64,000 bases of DNA. It comes from Vibrio crassostreae 9ZC13. GTDB taxonomy: Bacteria; Pseudomonadota; Gammaproteobacteria; Enterobacterales; Vibrionaceae. Positions 7,390-16,897 of this stretch are shown here, piece by piece; position 1 is the first letter of the stretch; each line of letters starts with the position of its first letter. The DNA is taken from contig NZ_AJYZ02000040.1 of NCBI RefSeq assembly GCF_000272045.2, forward strand, positions 58,249 through 122,248. Direction: 5' to 3'. A model generated the notes under the pieces. That model searched no databases. It saw nothing but the letters and a program-made list of their open reading frames with translations, and was not told the origin of the DNA. The position numbers and the translations under genes are program-made.

Positions 7390-8913
7390 CTAGACAGCTT
7401 GAGCCGTGAGTTGTTTCAGCAAGCGATCCATCGCGCGATAGCCTAGCGCTTCTGATAGATGTTTCTTTTCGATCTGCTCGTTACCGTCAAGGTCGGCAAT
7501 GGTTCGTGCCACCTTAATAATTCGATGATAAGCACGAATCGATAAACCCAAGCGATGTAGTGCTGTCTCAAGAAACTCTGCATCTTCGCGTCGCAGTGGG
7601 CAATACTTCTCAATTTCTCGGCTACCTAACAGTGCATTCGATTTATGGTTGCGAGATAGCATTAACTCGCGCGCCTGCCTAACCCTTTGCTTAACTACTT
7701 GAGTGGTTTCACCGCGATCACCGCCTTCGGCCAACATTCCTTTTGGCAACAGAGGTATCTCCAATGACATATCGAACCTATCCAGCAAGGGCCCAGATAA
7801 GCGATTGAGGTAACGCAGGATGATCTGTGGGTTGGCGCGCGCCTGGTTACCTTCGTAATAACCCGTTGGACTTGGGTTAAGTGCACCGACCAATTGAAAA
7901 CGCGCAGGAAAACGAGTCTTGCCCGCAGCACGGGAGATAATGATCTCGCCCGACTCTAGTGGCTCTCGTAATGAATCAAGCACCTTGCGCTCAAACTCCG
8001 GCATCTCATCTAAGAACAATAAGCCGTTATGCGCTAAAGAGATCTCTCCGGGGCGAGGCACCGAACCACCACCCACTAATGCCGCCATTGAACTGGAATG
8101 GTGAGGAGAGCGAAAAGGTCGTTGCTTCCAGTTGTATTGATTGATTTCTTGTTGCGTTAACGAGGCTACCGACGCGGTTTCCATCGCTTCGTCATCACTC
8201 ATTTCAGGTAATAGGTCACGCAGTCGAGAAGCGAGCATAGTTTTTCCGGTTCCGGGTGGGCCAAGAAACAATAAGTTATGATTCCCAGCAGCGGCTATCT
8301 CTAGAGCTCGCTTGCCTTGTTGTTGGCCGATAATATCTTGTAGGTCGCGAAGCACTGAAACATCAGCCTGATGATGTTCCGTTCTATATAGCCCAAGCTG
8401 AGCCTGTCCACACATGTCAGCACAAACCTCCAACAAGGTTTGTGCAGATTTATGCGCTCCCTTGCCCACCAGCGCAGCCTGATCACCGTTATGATGTGGG
8501 ACAACTAAGCATCGCTCTACACTGTCGGCGGCTAACGTCGCAGGCAAAACGCCCTTTACCGAGCGAAGTTCTCCTGACAATGCCAACTCACCGATAAATT
8601 CATGTTGAGCTATTTTTGATGTCGGAAGCTGATCTGACGCCACCAAAATCCCAAGCGCGATGGGCAGGTCAAAACGGCCACCTTCTTTGGGCAAATCGGC
8701 TGGGGCGAGATTAACCGTGATTCTTTTCGATGGAAACTCAAAGCGAGAATTGATGATCGCGCTTCTCACTCGATCTTTAGATTCCTTGACCGTTGTTTCA
8801 GGTAGACCCACCAGCGTGAAGCCAGGCATTCCGTTGCTTATATGCACCTCAACGGTCACTTCTGGCGCCTCTACACCCACACTAGCTCGGCTATGAATTA
8901 TCGCGAGTCCCAT
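7390..8913 (-). CDS. comM: ComM/YifB family AAA+ ATPase, Mg-chelatase-like
   Basis: 507 residues. The ComM family comprises hexameric AAA+ helicases that promote branch migration when incoming DNA is integrated during natural transformation. Order: an N-terminal Lon-like domain (MGLAIIHSRASVGVEAP, then LPETTVKESKDRVRSA), Walker A GPPGTGKTML near residue 220, Walker B LLFLDEMPEF, and the C-terminal helical Mg-chelatase domain. I place the start at ATG 8913, which has AAAGGA just upstream and matches the family N-terminus; a longer in-frame extension to 8970 lacks support. The gene diverges from the ilv operon. In many vibrios comM is induced with competence, but no regulatory site for that is evident here. 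Confidence 0.93.
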   Translation of the reverse strand: MGLAIIHSRASVGVEAPEVTVEVHISNGMPGFTLVGLPETTVKESKDRVRSAIINSRFEFPSKRITVNLAPADLPKEGGRFDLPIALGILVASDQLPTSKIAQHEFIGELALSGELRSVKGVLPATLAADSVERCLVVPHHNGDQAALVGKGAHKSAQTLLEVCADMCGQAQLGLYRTEHHQADVSVLRDLQDIIGQQQGKRALEIAAAGNHNLLFLGPPGTGKTMLASRLRDLLPEMSDDEAMETASVASLTQQEINQYNWKQRPFRSPHHSSSMAALVGGGSVPRPGEISLAHNGLLFLDEMPEFERKVLDSLREPLESGEIIISRAAGKTRFPARFQLVGALNPSPTGYYEGNQARANPQIILRYLNRLSGPLLDRFDMSLEIPLLPKGMLAEGGDRGETTQVVKQRVRQARELMLSRNHKSNALLGSREIEKYCPLRREDAEFLETALHRLGLSIRAYHRIIKVARTIADLDGNEQIEKKHLSEALGYRAMDRLLKQLTAQAV

Positions 8914-9036
8914 AACTTTCCTTTGTCTTTGATTTAAAAGTATTCGCTCTGGATATTCGTTGCTCACCAAAGCGATAAGGTTGTTATATAGCTTGGTGGA
9001 ATGGTATTTTAATGTGAAAAAAGAATGACATTTCCC

Positions 9037-9065
9037 TTGTCATGCGGCAGATTTGTGTGATAACA
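9037..9065 (+). promoter_or_regulatory. probable ilv operon promoter
   Basis: TTGTCA at 9037-9042 and GATAAC at 9059-9064, with 16 bases between, lie about 50 bases before the ilvL start. Match and spacing are acceptable but not strong. Confidence 0.45.
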
Positions 9066-9116
9066 CTAGAGATGTAGACATTTACTGAAGACAATAAACG
9101 AGAAAACTCGAATATT

Positions 9117-9206
9117 ATGATTTTTAACGCTCGCATTTACGCACTGATTAACCTGATTATCGTAGTCATTATTAAGACTGCGCGGGGGCGAGTGGGAAGA
9201 AAGTAA
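9117..9206 (+). CDS. ilvL: ilv operon leader peptide IlvL
   Basis: A 29-residue peptide rich in the controlling amino acids: isoleucine at positions 2, 7, 11, 14, 15, 18 and 19, leucine at 10 and 13, and valine at 16, 17 and 26. Codons 14-19 form the run Ile-Ile-Val-Val-Ile-Ile. When charged branched-chain tRNA is scarce the ribosome stalls here, before GCGGGGG in codons 22-24, leaving that segment free to pair with the terminator arm. When tRNA is plentiful the ribosome runs on and covers it, so the terminator forms. The peptide acts by being translated, not as a product. The ribosome site is weak. Confidence 0.92.
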   Translation: MIFNARIYALINLIIVVIIKTARGRVGRK

Positions 9207-9257
9207 CCACGAATTAGAAAAAACCCCCGCACTGACAAGTCCGGGGGTTTTTTCTAA
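9182..9257 (+). promoter_or_regulatory. ilvGMEDA transcription attenuator
   Basis: The terminator at 9214-9257 has a perfect 16-bp stem (arms TTAGAAAAAACCCCCG and its complement) with a 12-base loop and a T run inside the 3' arm. GCGGGGG at 9182-9188, within the ilvL coding region, is the exact complement of CCCCCGC at 9224-9230 and so forms the competing antiterminator. This is the classic amino-acid attenuation design. Confidence 0.93.
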
Positions 9258-9385
9258 TTTAAACATTCGATTTTTATATTTTTGAGCATTTTCGGCTTTG
9301 CCGATTTACAGGAAGAATGGGAGCACAAGATGTGCAGAGACAAAGGAAACAGTTACCAAAATAAAGGTAATACGGGAGAATTCCG

Positions 9386-11032
9386 ATGAAAGGCGCAGAA
9401 CTAGTCGTATCCGCACTCAAGCAACAAGGAATTGAGACCGTATTTGGTTACCCCGGTGGTGCCATCATGCCAATCTACGATGCACTCTATGACGGCGGGG
9501 TTGAACATATCCTATGTCGCCATGAGCAAGGCGCCGCTATGGCCGCGATCGGCATGGCTCGAGCAACACAAGATGTCGCTGTTTGTATGGCAACCTCGGG
9601 ACCAGGTGCAACCAACCTAGTCACTGGCCTTGCTGATGCCTTTATGGATTCAATCCCATTGGTTGCTATCACAGGTCAGGTTGCAAGTTCCCACATTGGT
9701 ACCGATGCATTCCAAGAAATGGATGTGATTGGTATGTCTCTGTCATGTACTAAACACAGCTACCTAGTAACTGATATTGAAGAGCTAGCTCCAACCCTCG
9801 CTGAAGCGTTTGTGGTAGCAAAGTCTGGCCGCCCTGGCCCGGTTATCGTCGATATCGCTAAAGACGTTCAACTAGCAGAAGCACCTGTTAACGCTCTTCC
9901 TGAATTTACTCCACCCGCAATTCCTGTTGCGACAACTGATGCCATTGAACAGGCACAGTACTTTTTGTCTCAAGCGACCCGTCCTGTTTTATACGTAGGT
10001 GGTGGTGTTCAACTTGCTAAAGCAACCGATGCGGTTCGTGAGTTTTTACGCCTAAACCCAATGCCAGCAGTAAGCACACTGAAAGGCTTGGGCACTATCG
10101 AACGTGACGACCCACACTACCTTGGCATGCTGGGTATGCACGGCACTAAAGCCGCTAACCTTGTGGTTCAAGAGAGTGACCTGTTGATTGTTGTCGGTGC
10201 TCGTTTTGATGACCGAGTAACTGGCAAACTCGATACCTTTGCGCCGCATGCTAAGGTTATCCATATCGATATCGATGCCGCTGAGTTCAGCAAACTGCGT
10301 CTTGCCAATGCGCCAATTCGCGGTGACATCAACAAGATCATGCCTCAACTAGAGCTAAGCCAAGACATCTCCTCTTGGGTTCATCACTCTGAAGGTCTTC
10401 GTAGCTCATTCAAATGGCGTTACGACCACCCTGGTGATCTGATTTTTGCTCCACTGCTGTTGAAGCAACTGTCAGACATGATGCCAGCAAGCTCTATCGT
10501 ATCGACTGATGTGGGCCAACACCAAATGTGGGCAGCTCAGCACATTCAGCCTCGCGATCCACAGAACTTCATTACCTCTGCCGGTTTAGGCACCATGGGC
10601 TTTGGCTTGCCAGCTGCAATGGGTGCTTCGGTTGGGCGTCCTGATGACCAATCTATTCTTATCTCTGGTGATGGCTCGTTCATGATGAACGTGCAAGAGC
10701 TTGGCACGCTGAAACGCCGCCAAATCCCAGTGAAGATGGTACTTCTTAACAACTCTCGCTTGGGTATGGTTCGCCAATGGCAATCGTTGTTCTTCGATGG
10801 CCGCCATAGTGAAACTATCCTAGATGACAACCCAGACTTCGTAATGCTAGCGAAAGCGTTCGATATCCCGGGTAAAACCATCACGCGTAAAGAAGAAGTA
10901 GAGCCAGCACTAAAAGAGATGCTAGAGAGCAAAACCGCCTACCTACTTCATGTTCTTATCGATGAAGAAGAGAACGTATGGCCACTAGTACCGCCAGGTG
11001 CTTCAAACAGTGAGATGTTGGAGAACACATAA
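9386..11032 (+). CDS. ilvG: acetolactate synthase II large subunit IlvG
   Basis: 548-residue thiamine-diphosphate enzyme. It condenses two pyruvates to acetolactate (valine/leucine path) or pyruvate with 2-oxobutyrate (isoleucine path). Glu47 in RHEQGAA activates the cofactor; the central domain binds FAD; the cofactor signature [15 protein letters not shown] starts near residue 428. The frame is intact, unlike the frameshifted copy in E. coli K-12. It follows the ilvL attenuator by about 130 bases and ends one base before ilvM begins, so the two subunits are translationally close. It lacks large insertions. Confidence 0.96.
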   Translation: MKGAELVVSALKQQGIETVFGYPGGAIMPIYDALYDGGVEHILCRHEQGAAMAAIGMARATQDVAVCMATSGPGATNLVTGLADAFMDSIPLVAITGQVASSHIGTDAFQEMDVIGMSLSCTKHSYLVTDIEELAPTLAEAFVVAKSGRPGPVIVDIAKDVQLAEAPVNALPEFTPPAIPVATTDAIEQAQYFLSQATRPVLYVGGGVQLAKATDAVREFLRLNPMPAVSTLKGLGTIERDDPHYLGMLGMHGTKAANLVVQESDLLIVVGARFDDRVTGKLDTFAPHAKVIHIDIDAAEFSKLRLANAPIRGDINKIMPQLELSQDISSWVHHSEGLRSSFKWRYDHPGDLIFAPLLLKQLSDMMPASSIVSTDVGQHQMWAAQHIQPRDPQNFITSAGLGTMGFGLPAAMGASVGRPDDQSILISGDGSFMMNVQELGTLKRRQIPVKMVLLNNSRLGMVRQWQSLFFDGRHSETILDDNPDFVMLAKAFDIPGKTITRKEEVEPALKEMLESKTAYLLHVLIDEEENVWPLVPPGASNSEMLENT

Positions 11033-11033
11033 C

Positions 11034-11318
11034 ATGAAAAGATACCTATTAGACATCAAAGCCGATGATAAGCCTGTACTACTAGAGCGTGTTCTTCGTG
11101 TTATCCGCCACCGTGGCTTTATTGTTAAGCAAGTAGCGGGCACTCAAAACCACGAAAGCAAAGTGGCGAGTGTTGAGATCATTGTAGACAGTGACCGTCC
11201 GATCTCTTTCTTAGTCAATCAAATCGAAAAGCTGTGGGATGTGCGTACCGTTGACGTTATCTCTATCAGTCGTAATGAATTGCCAAACAACAACTTACAA
11301 CAAAAGATAAACGCATAA
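11034..11318 (+). CDS. ilvM: acetolactate synthase II small subunit IlvM
   Basis: 94 residues starting MKRYLLDIKADDKPVLLERV. It has one ACT-type fold (RVIRHRGFIVKQVAG, then VEIIVDSDRPISFLVNQI), the regulatory partner that activates the large subunit. The ATG at 11034 lies one base after the ilvG stop; a longer frame reaching back into ilvG would duplicate coding sequence and lacks family support. Isozyme II is generally insensitive to valine, and nothing here indicates otherwise. The C-terminus (NELPNNNLQQKINA) is polar and probably flexible. Confidence 0.95.
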   Translation: MKRYLLDIKADDKPVLLERVLRVIRHRGFIVKQVAGTQNHESKVASVEIIVDSDRPISFLVNQIEKLWDVRTVDVISISRNELPNNNLQQKINA

Positions 11319-11330
11319 GGAACCACAAAC

Positions 11331-12299
11331 ATGACAGCTAAAACGGCAGACTATATTTGGTTTAACGGTGAGATGGTTCCTTGGGCAGAGGCGAACGTTC
11401 ACGTCCTGACTCACGCAATGCACTACGGTACTTCCGTATTTGAAGGTGTTCGTTGCTACAACACACCAAAGGGTCCGGTTATTTTCCGTCACCCTGAGCA
11501 CGCTAAGCGCCTAAAAGACTCAGCAAAAATCTACCGCTTCCCTATTCCTTACACTGAGGAAGAAATTATGGAAGCGACTCGCGAAACGCTACGTCAAAAT
11601 AAGCTAGAGTCAGCGTACATCCGCCCTCTCGGCTTTGTTGGTAACGTAGGTTTGGGCGTATGCCCTCCAGAAAACACTGAGATGGAACTGATCATCGCTG
11701 CTTTCCCTTGGGGTTCTTACCTAGGTGAAGAAGCGCTAGAGAATGGCGTAGACGCAATGATCTCAAGCTGGAACCGTGCGGCACCAAACACCATCCCAAC
11801 CGCTGCTAAAGCCGGTGGTAACTACCTATCTTCACTATTAGTTGGTGGCGAAGCTCGCCGTCATGGTTACGATGAAGGCATCGCACTGAGTGTTGATGGT
11901 TACCTTTCTGAAGGGGCTGGTGAGAACATCTTTGTGGTACGTAACGGCGTGCTATCCACACCACCAGCGACCAGTGCGATTCTGCCGGGTATCACGCGTG
12001 ATTCGATCATGACACTAGCAAAAGACATGGGTTATGAGATCCGTGAAGAGAACATTGCTCGTGAAGCGCTATACCTTGCCGATGAAGTATTCATGACAGG
12101 CACAGCGGCGGAAATCGTTCCGGTTCGCAGCGTAGACAAAATTACAGTAGGTGAAGGCAAACGCGGTCCTATCACTGAAAAAGTTCAAGCGGCTTACTTT
12201 GGTCTATTCAATGGAACCACTGAAGATAAGTGGGGCTGGTTAGACTACGTTTACCCAGCAGACCAAACTTCAGAAAACCAAACGCAAACAACTAAGTAA
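11331..12299 (+). CDS. ilvE: branched-chain amino acid aminotransferase IlvE
   Basis: 322-residue fold-type IV PLP transaminase that carries out the last step of valine, leucine and isoleucine synthesis. The opening TADYIWFNGEMVPWAEA and the HYGTSVFEGVRCY block fit the family. The PLP lysine lies in TAAKAGGNYLSSLL near residue 160, and the phosphate site follows near GAGENIFVV and MTGTAAEIVPV. Length is slightly above the usual 309 because of a Gln/Thr-rich tail. It starts 12 bases after ilvM, within the operon. Confidence 0.96.
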   Translation: MTAKTADYIWFNGEMVPWAEANVHVLTHAMHYGTSVFEGVRCYNTPKGPVIFRHPEHAKRLKDSAKIYRFPIPYTEEEIMEATRETLRQNKLESAYIRPLGFVGNVGLGVCPPENTEMELIIAAFPWGSYLGEEALENGVDAMISSWNRAAPNTIPTAAKAGGNYLSSLLVGGEARRHGYDEGIALSVDGYLSEGAGENIFVVRNGVLSTPPATSAILPGITRDSIMTLAKDMGYEIREENIAREALYLADEVFMTGTAAEIVPVRSVDKITVGEGKRGPITEKVQAAYFGLFNGTTEDKWGWLDYVYPADQTSENQTQTTK

Positions 12300-12332
12300 G
12301 CAACAGCCAAATATTTTATAAGGATTTAAGCA

Positions 12333-14174
12333 ATGCCAATCTATCGTTCAGCAACGACTACCCACGGACGCAACATGGCTGGTGCGCGCGCTTTATGGCG
12401 TGCAACTGGCGTTAAAGATGATGACTTCGGTAAGCCAATCATCGCAGTTGTAAACTCTTTCACTCAATTCGTACCAGGCCACGTTCACCTTAAAGATATG
12501 GGTCAATTGGTAGCAGGTGAAATCGAGAAAGCGGGCGGTATCGCTAAAGAATTCAACACCATCGCAGTTGATGATGGTATCGCAATGGGTCACGGTGGCA
12601 TGCTGTACTCACTGCCATCACGTGAGCTTATCGCAGACTCAGTAGAGTACATGGTGAATGCTCACTGTGCGGATGCGATGGTATGTATCTCTAACTGTGA
12701 CAAAATCACTCCGGGAATGATGATGGCTGCAATGCGCCTTAACATCCCAGTGATCTTTGTATCAGGCGGCCCAATGGAAGCAGGTAAAACCAAGCTTTCC
12801 GATCAAATCATCAAGTTAGACCTTGTTGATGCAATGATTCAAGGTGCCGATCCAACGATTTCTGATGAGCAAAGTGAGCAAGTAGAACGTTCTGCGTGTC
12901 CGACATGTGGTTCTTGTTCAGGTATGTTCACGGCTAACTCAATGAACTGTCTAACTGAAGCGCTAGGCCTATCTCAGCCTGGTAACGGTTCTATGCTAGC
13001 AACGCACGCTGACCGTGAAGAGCTATTCATCAATGCTGGTAAGCGTATCGTTGACCTGACTAAGCGTTACTACGAGCAAGATGACGCATCAGCACTGCCT
13101 CGTAACATCGCGAACCGCGCAGCCTTTGAAAATGCAATGGCTCTAGATATCGCAATGGGTGGCTCGAGTAACACCGTTCTTCACCTATTGGCAGCAGCTC
13201 AAGAAGGTGAAGTCGACTTTGATATGGGTGATATCGACGAGATGTCTCGCCGCGTTCCACACCTATGTAAGGTTGCGCCTTCAACACCTAAATACCACAT
13301 GGAAGACGTTCACCGCGCTGGTGGTGTTATGGCTATCCTAGGTGAACTAGACCGCGCAGGCCTACTGAACAACCAAACTCGCACTGTACTTGGCCTAAGC
13401 ATGCAAGAGCAGCTAGCTCAATACGACATCATGCAGACAGAAGACGAAGCGGTACTTAAGTTCTTCCGCGCGGGCCCAGCAGGTATTCGTACCACCAAAG
13501 CCTTCTCACAAGATTGCCGTTGGGATCGTCTTGATGACGACCGTAAAGAAGGTTGTATCCGTACTAAAGAGAATGCATTCAGCCAAGAAGGTGGCCTAGC
13601 CGTACTTTCAGGCAACATCGCCGTTGACGGTTGTATCGTTAAGACAGCAGGTGTTGATGAAGAGAACCTGAAATTCCAAGGTCCTGCTATCGTATTTGAA
13701 AGCCAAGACACAGCCGTAGACGGCATCTTAGCGGGTAAAGTAAAAGCAGGCGAAGTGGTTGTTATCCGTTACGAAGGTCCTAAAGGTGGTCCGGGCATGC
13801 AAGAAATGCTCTACCCAACTACCTACCTAAAATCTATGGGTCTAGGTAAGTCTTGTGCTCTTCTAACTGACGGACGTTTCTCTGGCGGTACATCCGGTTT
13901 GTCTATCGGTCACGCTTCTCCAGAAGCAGCAAGTGGCGGTGTGATTGGTCTAGTAAACACTGGCGATATCATCACTATCGACATCCCTAGCCGTTCAATC
14001 ACACTTGATGTGCCTGAAGCCGAGCTAGAAGCGCGTCGTGTTAAGCAAGACGCACTAGGCTGGAAACCAGAAAACCGTCAGCGTGAAGTTTCATTCGCAC
14101 TGAAAGCTTACGCAAGCATGGCAACCAGTGCCGACAAAGGCGCCGTGCGTGATAAGTCTAAGCTAGAGGGCTAG
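12333..14174 (+). CDS. ilvD: dihydroxy-acid dehydratase IlvD
   Basis: 613-residue iron-sulfur dehydratase, third common step of branched-chain amino acid synthesis, producing 2-oxo acids from dihydroxy acids. Cluster cysteines are seen in [10 protein letters not shown] (near 122) and [19 protein letters not shown] (near 189-205). The [13 protein letters not shown] block and the C-terminal [19 protein letters not shown] are signature regions. It lies 33 bases after ilvE and 3 bases before ilvA. The cluster makes the family sensitive to superoxide. Confidence 0.97.
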   Translation: MPIYRSATTTHGRNMAGARALWRATGVKDDDFGKPIIAVVNSFTQFVPGHVHLKDMGQLVAGEIEKAGGIAKEFNTIAVDDGIAMGHGGMLYSLPSRELIADSVEYMVNAHCADAMVCISNCDKITPGMMMAAMRLNIPVIFVSGGPMEAGKTKLSDQIIKLDLVDAMIQGADPTISDEQSEQVERSACPTCGSCSGMFTANSMNCLTEALGLSQPGNGSMLATHADREELFINAGKRIVDLTKRYYEQDDASALPRNIANRAAFENAMALDIAMGGSSNTVLHLLAAAQEGEVDFDMGDIDEMSRRVPHLCKVAPSTPKYHMEDVHRAGGVMAILGELDRAGLLNNQTRTVLGLSMQEQLAQYDIMQTEDEAVLKFFRAGPAGIRTTKAFSQDCRWDRLDDDRKEGCIRTKENAFSQEGGLAVLSGNIAVDGCIVKTAGVDEENLKFQGPAIVFESQDTAVDGILAGKVKAGEVVVIRYEGPKGGPGMQEMLYPTTYLKSMGLGKSCALLTDGRFSGGTSGLSIGHASPEAASGGVIGLVNTGDIITIDIPSRSITLDVPEAELEARRVKQDALGWKPENRQREVSFALKAYASMATSADKGAVRDKSKLEG

Positions 14175-14177
14175 TCT

Positions 14178-15722
14178 ATGAGTGATGACACGGTCAGTCC
14201 CCAAAAACAAACTGGCGCAGATTATCTGCGTCAGATCCTGAGAGCGCCAGTTTACGAAGCCGCAATCGTGACACCTCTGCAAGAGATGCCTCGCTTAAGT
14301 GCTCGCATTGGTAATCAGGTTCAGCTAAAGCGTGAAGACCGTCAGCCGGTCCACTCGTTCAAGCTACGTGGTGCCTACAACATGGTATCAAGCCTTTCAG
14401 AGCAACAGAAAGCCGCAGGTGTGATTGCAGCATCGGCAGGTAACCATGCTCAAGGTATGGCGCTGTCCGGTTCTAAGCTTGGTATTCAAACCACGATTGT
14501 GATGCCAAAAACCACACCAGACATCAAGGTTGATGCGGTACGTGGCTTTGGCGGTAACGTAGTTCTACACGGCAGCAACTTTGATGAAGCTAAAGCTGAA
14601 GCAGAACGCCTTTCCGCTGAACATGGCTACACCTTTGTGCCTCCATTCGATCACCCATTGGTGATCGCCGGACAGGGCACCATGGGTATGGAAATGCTTC
14701 AGCAAAATGGTCACATGGATTACATCTTTGTGCCTGTCGGTGGTGGTGGTTTGGCTGCGGGTGTTGCCGTGCTAGTTAAGCAATTGATGCCGGAAATAAA
14801 AGTCATCGCGGTTGAACCTGAAGATTCATCTTGCTTGAAAGCAGCACTGGATGCCGGTGAGCCAGTAGTACTGGATCAAGTCAGCATGTTTGCCGATGGC
14901 GTTGCGGTTAAGCGCATTGGTGAAGAGACATTCCGTCTGTGTCAGCAGTACATCGATGGTCACATTGCCGTGTCTAGCGATGAGATCTGCTCTGCGGTCA
15001 AAGACATCTTTGAAGACACTCGTGCGATTGCTGAACCTTCAGGAGCGCTTGCTCTGGCTGGTTTGAAAAAGTTTGCTGAACAGAACCAACTGCAAGACAA
15101 GCAATTAGCAACGGTATTGTCTGGTGCTAACACCAACTTCCACGGTCTGCGTTATGTCTCTGAACGTTGTGAACTAGGTGAGAAGCGAGAAGGTCTACTT
15201 GCGGTGACTATCCCTGAGCGACAAGGGGCGTTCCTAGAGTTCTGCAATATTATTGGCGGCCGAGCGGTGACGGAGTTTAACTACCGCCACAACGACGAAA
15301 GCCTAGCGAATATCTTCGTTGGTGTACGTCTGCAAGGTGGTCAGGAAGAACTTGAGCACATCATCAATGACCTACGTGAGGGCGGATATCCAGTCGTCGA
15401 CCTTTCTGATGATGAGATGGCAAAACTACACATTCGCTATATGATTGGCGGCAAACCATCAAAACCATTGAAAGAGCGCCTATACAGCTTCGAGTTTCCT
15501 GAATACCCAGGAGCCTTGATTAAGTTCCTTGATACCTTAGGTACCCACTGGAACATCAGCCTGTTCAACTATCGTAACCACGGTGCCGATTATGGTCGCG
15601 TATTGTGTGGCTTCGAACTTGGCGATGATGATTTAGCTCAGTTCTCAACACATTTACGAGAGCTTGGTTATCAGTGTAAAGATGAAACCGATAACCCTTC
15701 CTACAAGTTCTTCTTGTCATAA
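14178..15722 (+). CDS. ilvA: threonine ammonia-lyase, biosynthetic, IlvA
   Basis: 514-residue PLP enzyme that deaminates threonine to 2-oxobutyrate, committing carbon to isoleucine. PLP lysine is Lys62 in HSFKLRGAYNM; the phosphate loop is VGGGGLAAGVA near residue 188; ATVLSGANTNF closes the catalytic domain near residue 320. Two ACT-like domains follow (REGLLAVTIPERQGAFLEF and YSFEFPEYPGALIKF), the sites where isoleucine inhibits and valine activates. This two-ACT form marks the biosynthetic, not the catabolic, enzyme. Last gene of the operon, with a strong terminator 18 bases on. Confidence 0.97.
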   Translation: MSDDTVSPQKQTGADYLRQILRAPVYEAAIVTPLQEMPRLSARIGNQVQLKREDRQPVHSFKLRGAYNMVSSLSEQQKAAGVIAASAGNHAQGMALSGSKLGIQTTIVMPKTTPDIKVDAVRGFGGNVVLHGSNFDEAKAEAERLSAEHGYTFVPPFDHPLVIAGQGTMGMEMLQQNGHMDYIFVPVGGGGLAAGVAVLVKQLMPEIKVIAVEPEDSSCLKAALDAGEPVVLDQVSMFADGVAVKRIGEETFRLCQQYIDGHIAVSSDEICSAVKDIFEDTRAIAEPSGALALAGLKKFAEQNQLQDKQLATVLSGANTNFHGLRYVSERCELGEKREGLLAVTIPERQGAFLEFCNIIGGRAVTEFNYRHNDESLANIFVGVRLQGGQEELEHIINDLREGGYPVVDLSDDEMAKLHIRYMIGGKPSKPLKERLYSFEFPEYPGALIKFLDTLGTHWNISLFNYRNHGADYGRVLCGFELGDDDLAQFSTHLRELGYQCKDETDNPSYKFFLS

Positions 15723-15739
15723 GAGTTAACGACCGAATC

Positions 15740-15770
15740 AAAAAGAGCGAGTATTTACTCGCTCTTTTTA
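15740..15770 (+). terminator. ilv operon terminator
   Basis: Stem AAAAAGAGCGAGTA with its complement and a T run. It is closely similar in sequence to the punC terminator at 18129. Confidence 0.92.
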
Positions 15771-15819
15771 TTGGTGCTGATTCAACTCAAACTTGAAAAG
15801 GATCTTCTCGCTAAGATCA

Positions 15820-16734
15820 TTAGACCGCCTTGCGATGATCCAACCAATCTTGGTGAAGTTGTTCACTCGATCCTAGGTATTTCACCATCCACTCGATCAA
15901 CTTATGGTTATCGTCTTTTCGCCACACCAAACAACAATGACTCTGCGGACTCGGTTCAGGCAGTATTTTTTCCACCAGCAAGCCTTGTTCGATAATTGGC
16001 GCGGCAATGTGCCTCGGCATATAACCCACCCCTACTCCATTTTTAAGGCATTCAATTGCGCTATACCAATTGGGTAACAACAGGCGTCTTTGACTTGAGT
16101 AGTGGCCTGTGTGTCGCTTAGGGAGCACACTAGAGGTATCGTCCAAACATATTGCGGGATACTGGCTAACAAACTCTTCATTGAGGTTTTGCTCTCGCAC
16201 ACACGGGTGGCTTGGCGACATCACAAACGCCCAATCTAGGCGTCCCATATCTTTAACCTCAAAGTCGCCGCCGACCGGAATCGCCGAGGTCGCACCAATC
16301 ACAATATCCGCTCTGCCCTGTGCAATCGCCTCCCAAGAGCCATTAAACACCTCCATGTTGATCTGAAGCTCTGCAAACTCAAAGGTTTGGTAGAACTCTT
16401 CAATCATCGGCTTCATTTTGTCGAGCTTAACCACGTTATCGAGCGTTAGGCGCAAGGTTTTCTTCCAGCCACGCGCTGCTCGGCGAGTCTGGGCACTGAC
16501 CTCTTCCATCTGTCTCAGTAACGCACGTGCCTCTTCAATGAACAATTCACCTGCCGGTGTCAGCTCTACTTTTCTTGGTAAACGTCTGAAAAGTAGAACA
16601 TCCAGTTCTTGCTCAACCTGCCTAACACCGTAGCTGATCGCCGATGGTACTTTGTGCAATTGTTCTGCCGCCGCAGTAAAACTGCCTAAGCGAGCTACCG
16701 TATCGAGCATTTCTAAAGAGGATTTAGAGAACAT
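15820..16734 (-). CDS. punR: LysR-type regulator PunR (YdhB)
   Basis: 304 residues. The N-terminal winged HTH (FSKSSLEMLDTVARLGSFTAAAEQLHKV region, residues 1-60) and the effector domain closely follow E. coli YdhB, now PunR, including VFNGSWEAIAQGRADIVIGA, the IPVGGDF block and LDDTSSVLPKRHTGH. PunR responds to adenosine-type nucleosides and activates the purine nucleoside importer. The divergent neighbour is punC, the same arrangement as in E. coli, which supports both names. Between them are two dyads of the TCAAA/TTTGA type, likely binding sites. ATG at 16734; ribosome site modest. Confidence 0.88.
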   Translation of the reverse strand: MFSKSSLEMLDTVARLGSFTAAAEQLHKVPSAISYGVRQVEQELDVLLFRRLPRKVELTPAGELFIEEARALLRQMEEVSAQTRRAARGWKKTLRLTLDNVVKLDKMKPMIEEFYQTFEFAELQINMEVFNGSWEAIAQGRADIVIGATSAIPVGGDFEVKDMGRLDWAFVMSPSHPCVREQNLNEEFVSQYPAICLDDTSSVLPKRHTGHYSSQRRLLLPNWYSAIECLKNGVGVGYMPRHIAAPIIEQGLLVEKILPEPSPQSHCCLVWRKDDNHKLIEWMVKYLGSSEQLHQDWLDHRKAV

Positions 16735-16740
16735 AAGCCT

Positions 16741-16860
16741 TCAAATTTTTTGATTGATAACCACATATTTTAGCGTTTTATTTTATCAGGTTCGAAAAAT
16801 AGAATGTCAGCATAAATAAACAGGGGCTTTCACTTCTGTATATCAAACAATTTTTTTGAT
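16741..16860. promoter_or_regulatory. punR-punC control region with two similar dyads
   Basis: TCAAA-TTT-TTTGA at 16741-16753 (just before the punR start) and ATCAAA-7 bases-TTTGAT at 16842-16860 (38 bases before punC). Both share the half-site TCAAA/TTTGA. A LysR regulator would bind such paired sites to activate punC and limit itself. The sites are seen; the binding is inferred. Confidence 0.5.
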
Positions 16861-16897
16861 GATAAAAACATCACTACCTTTAGCTTAATGGCATCTT

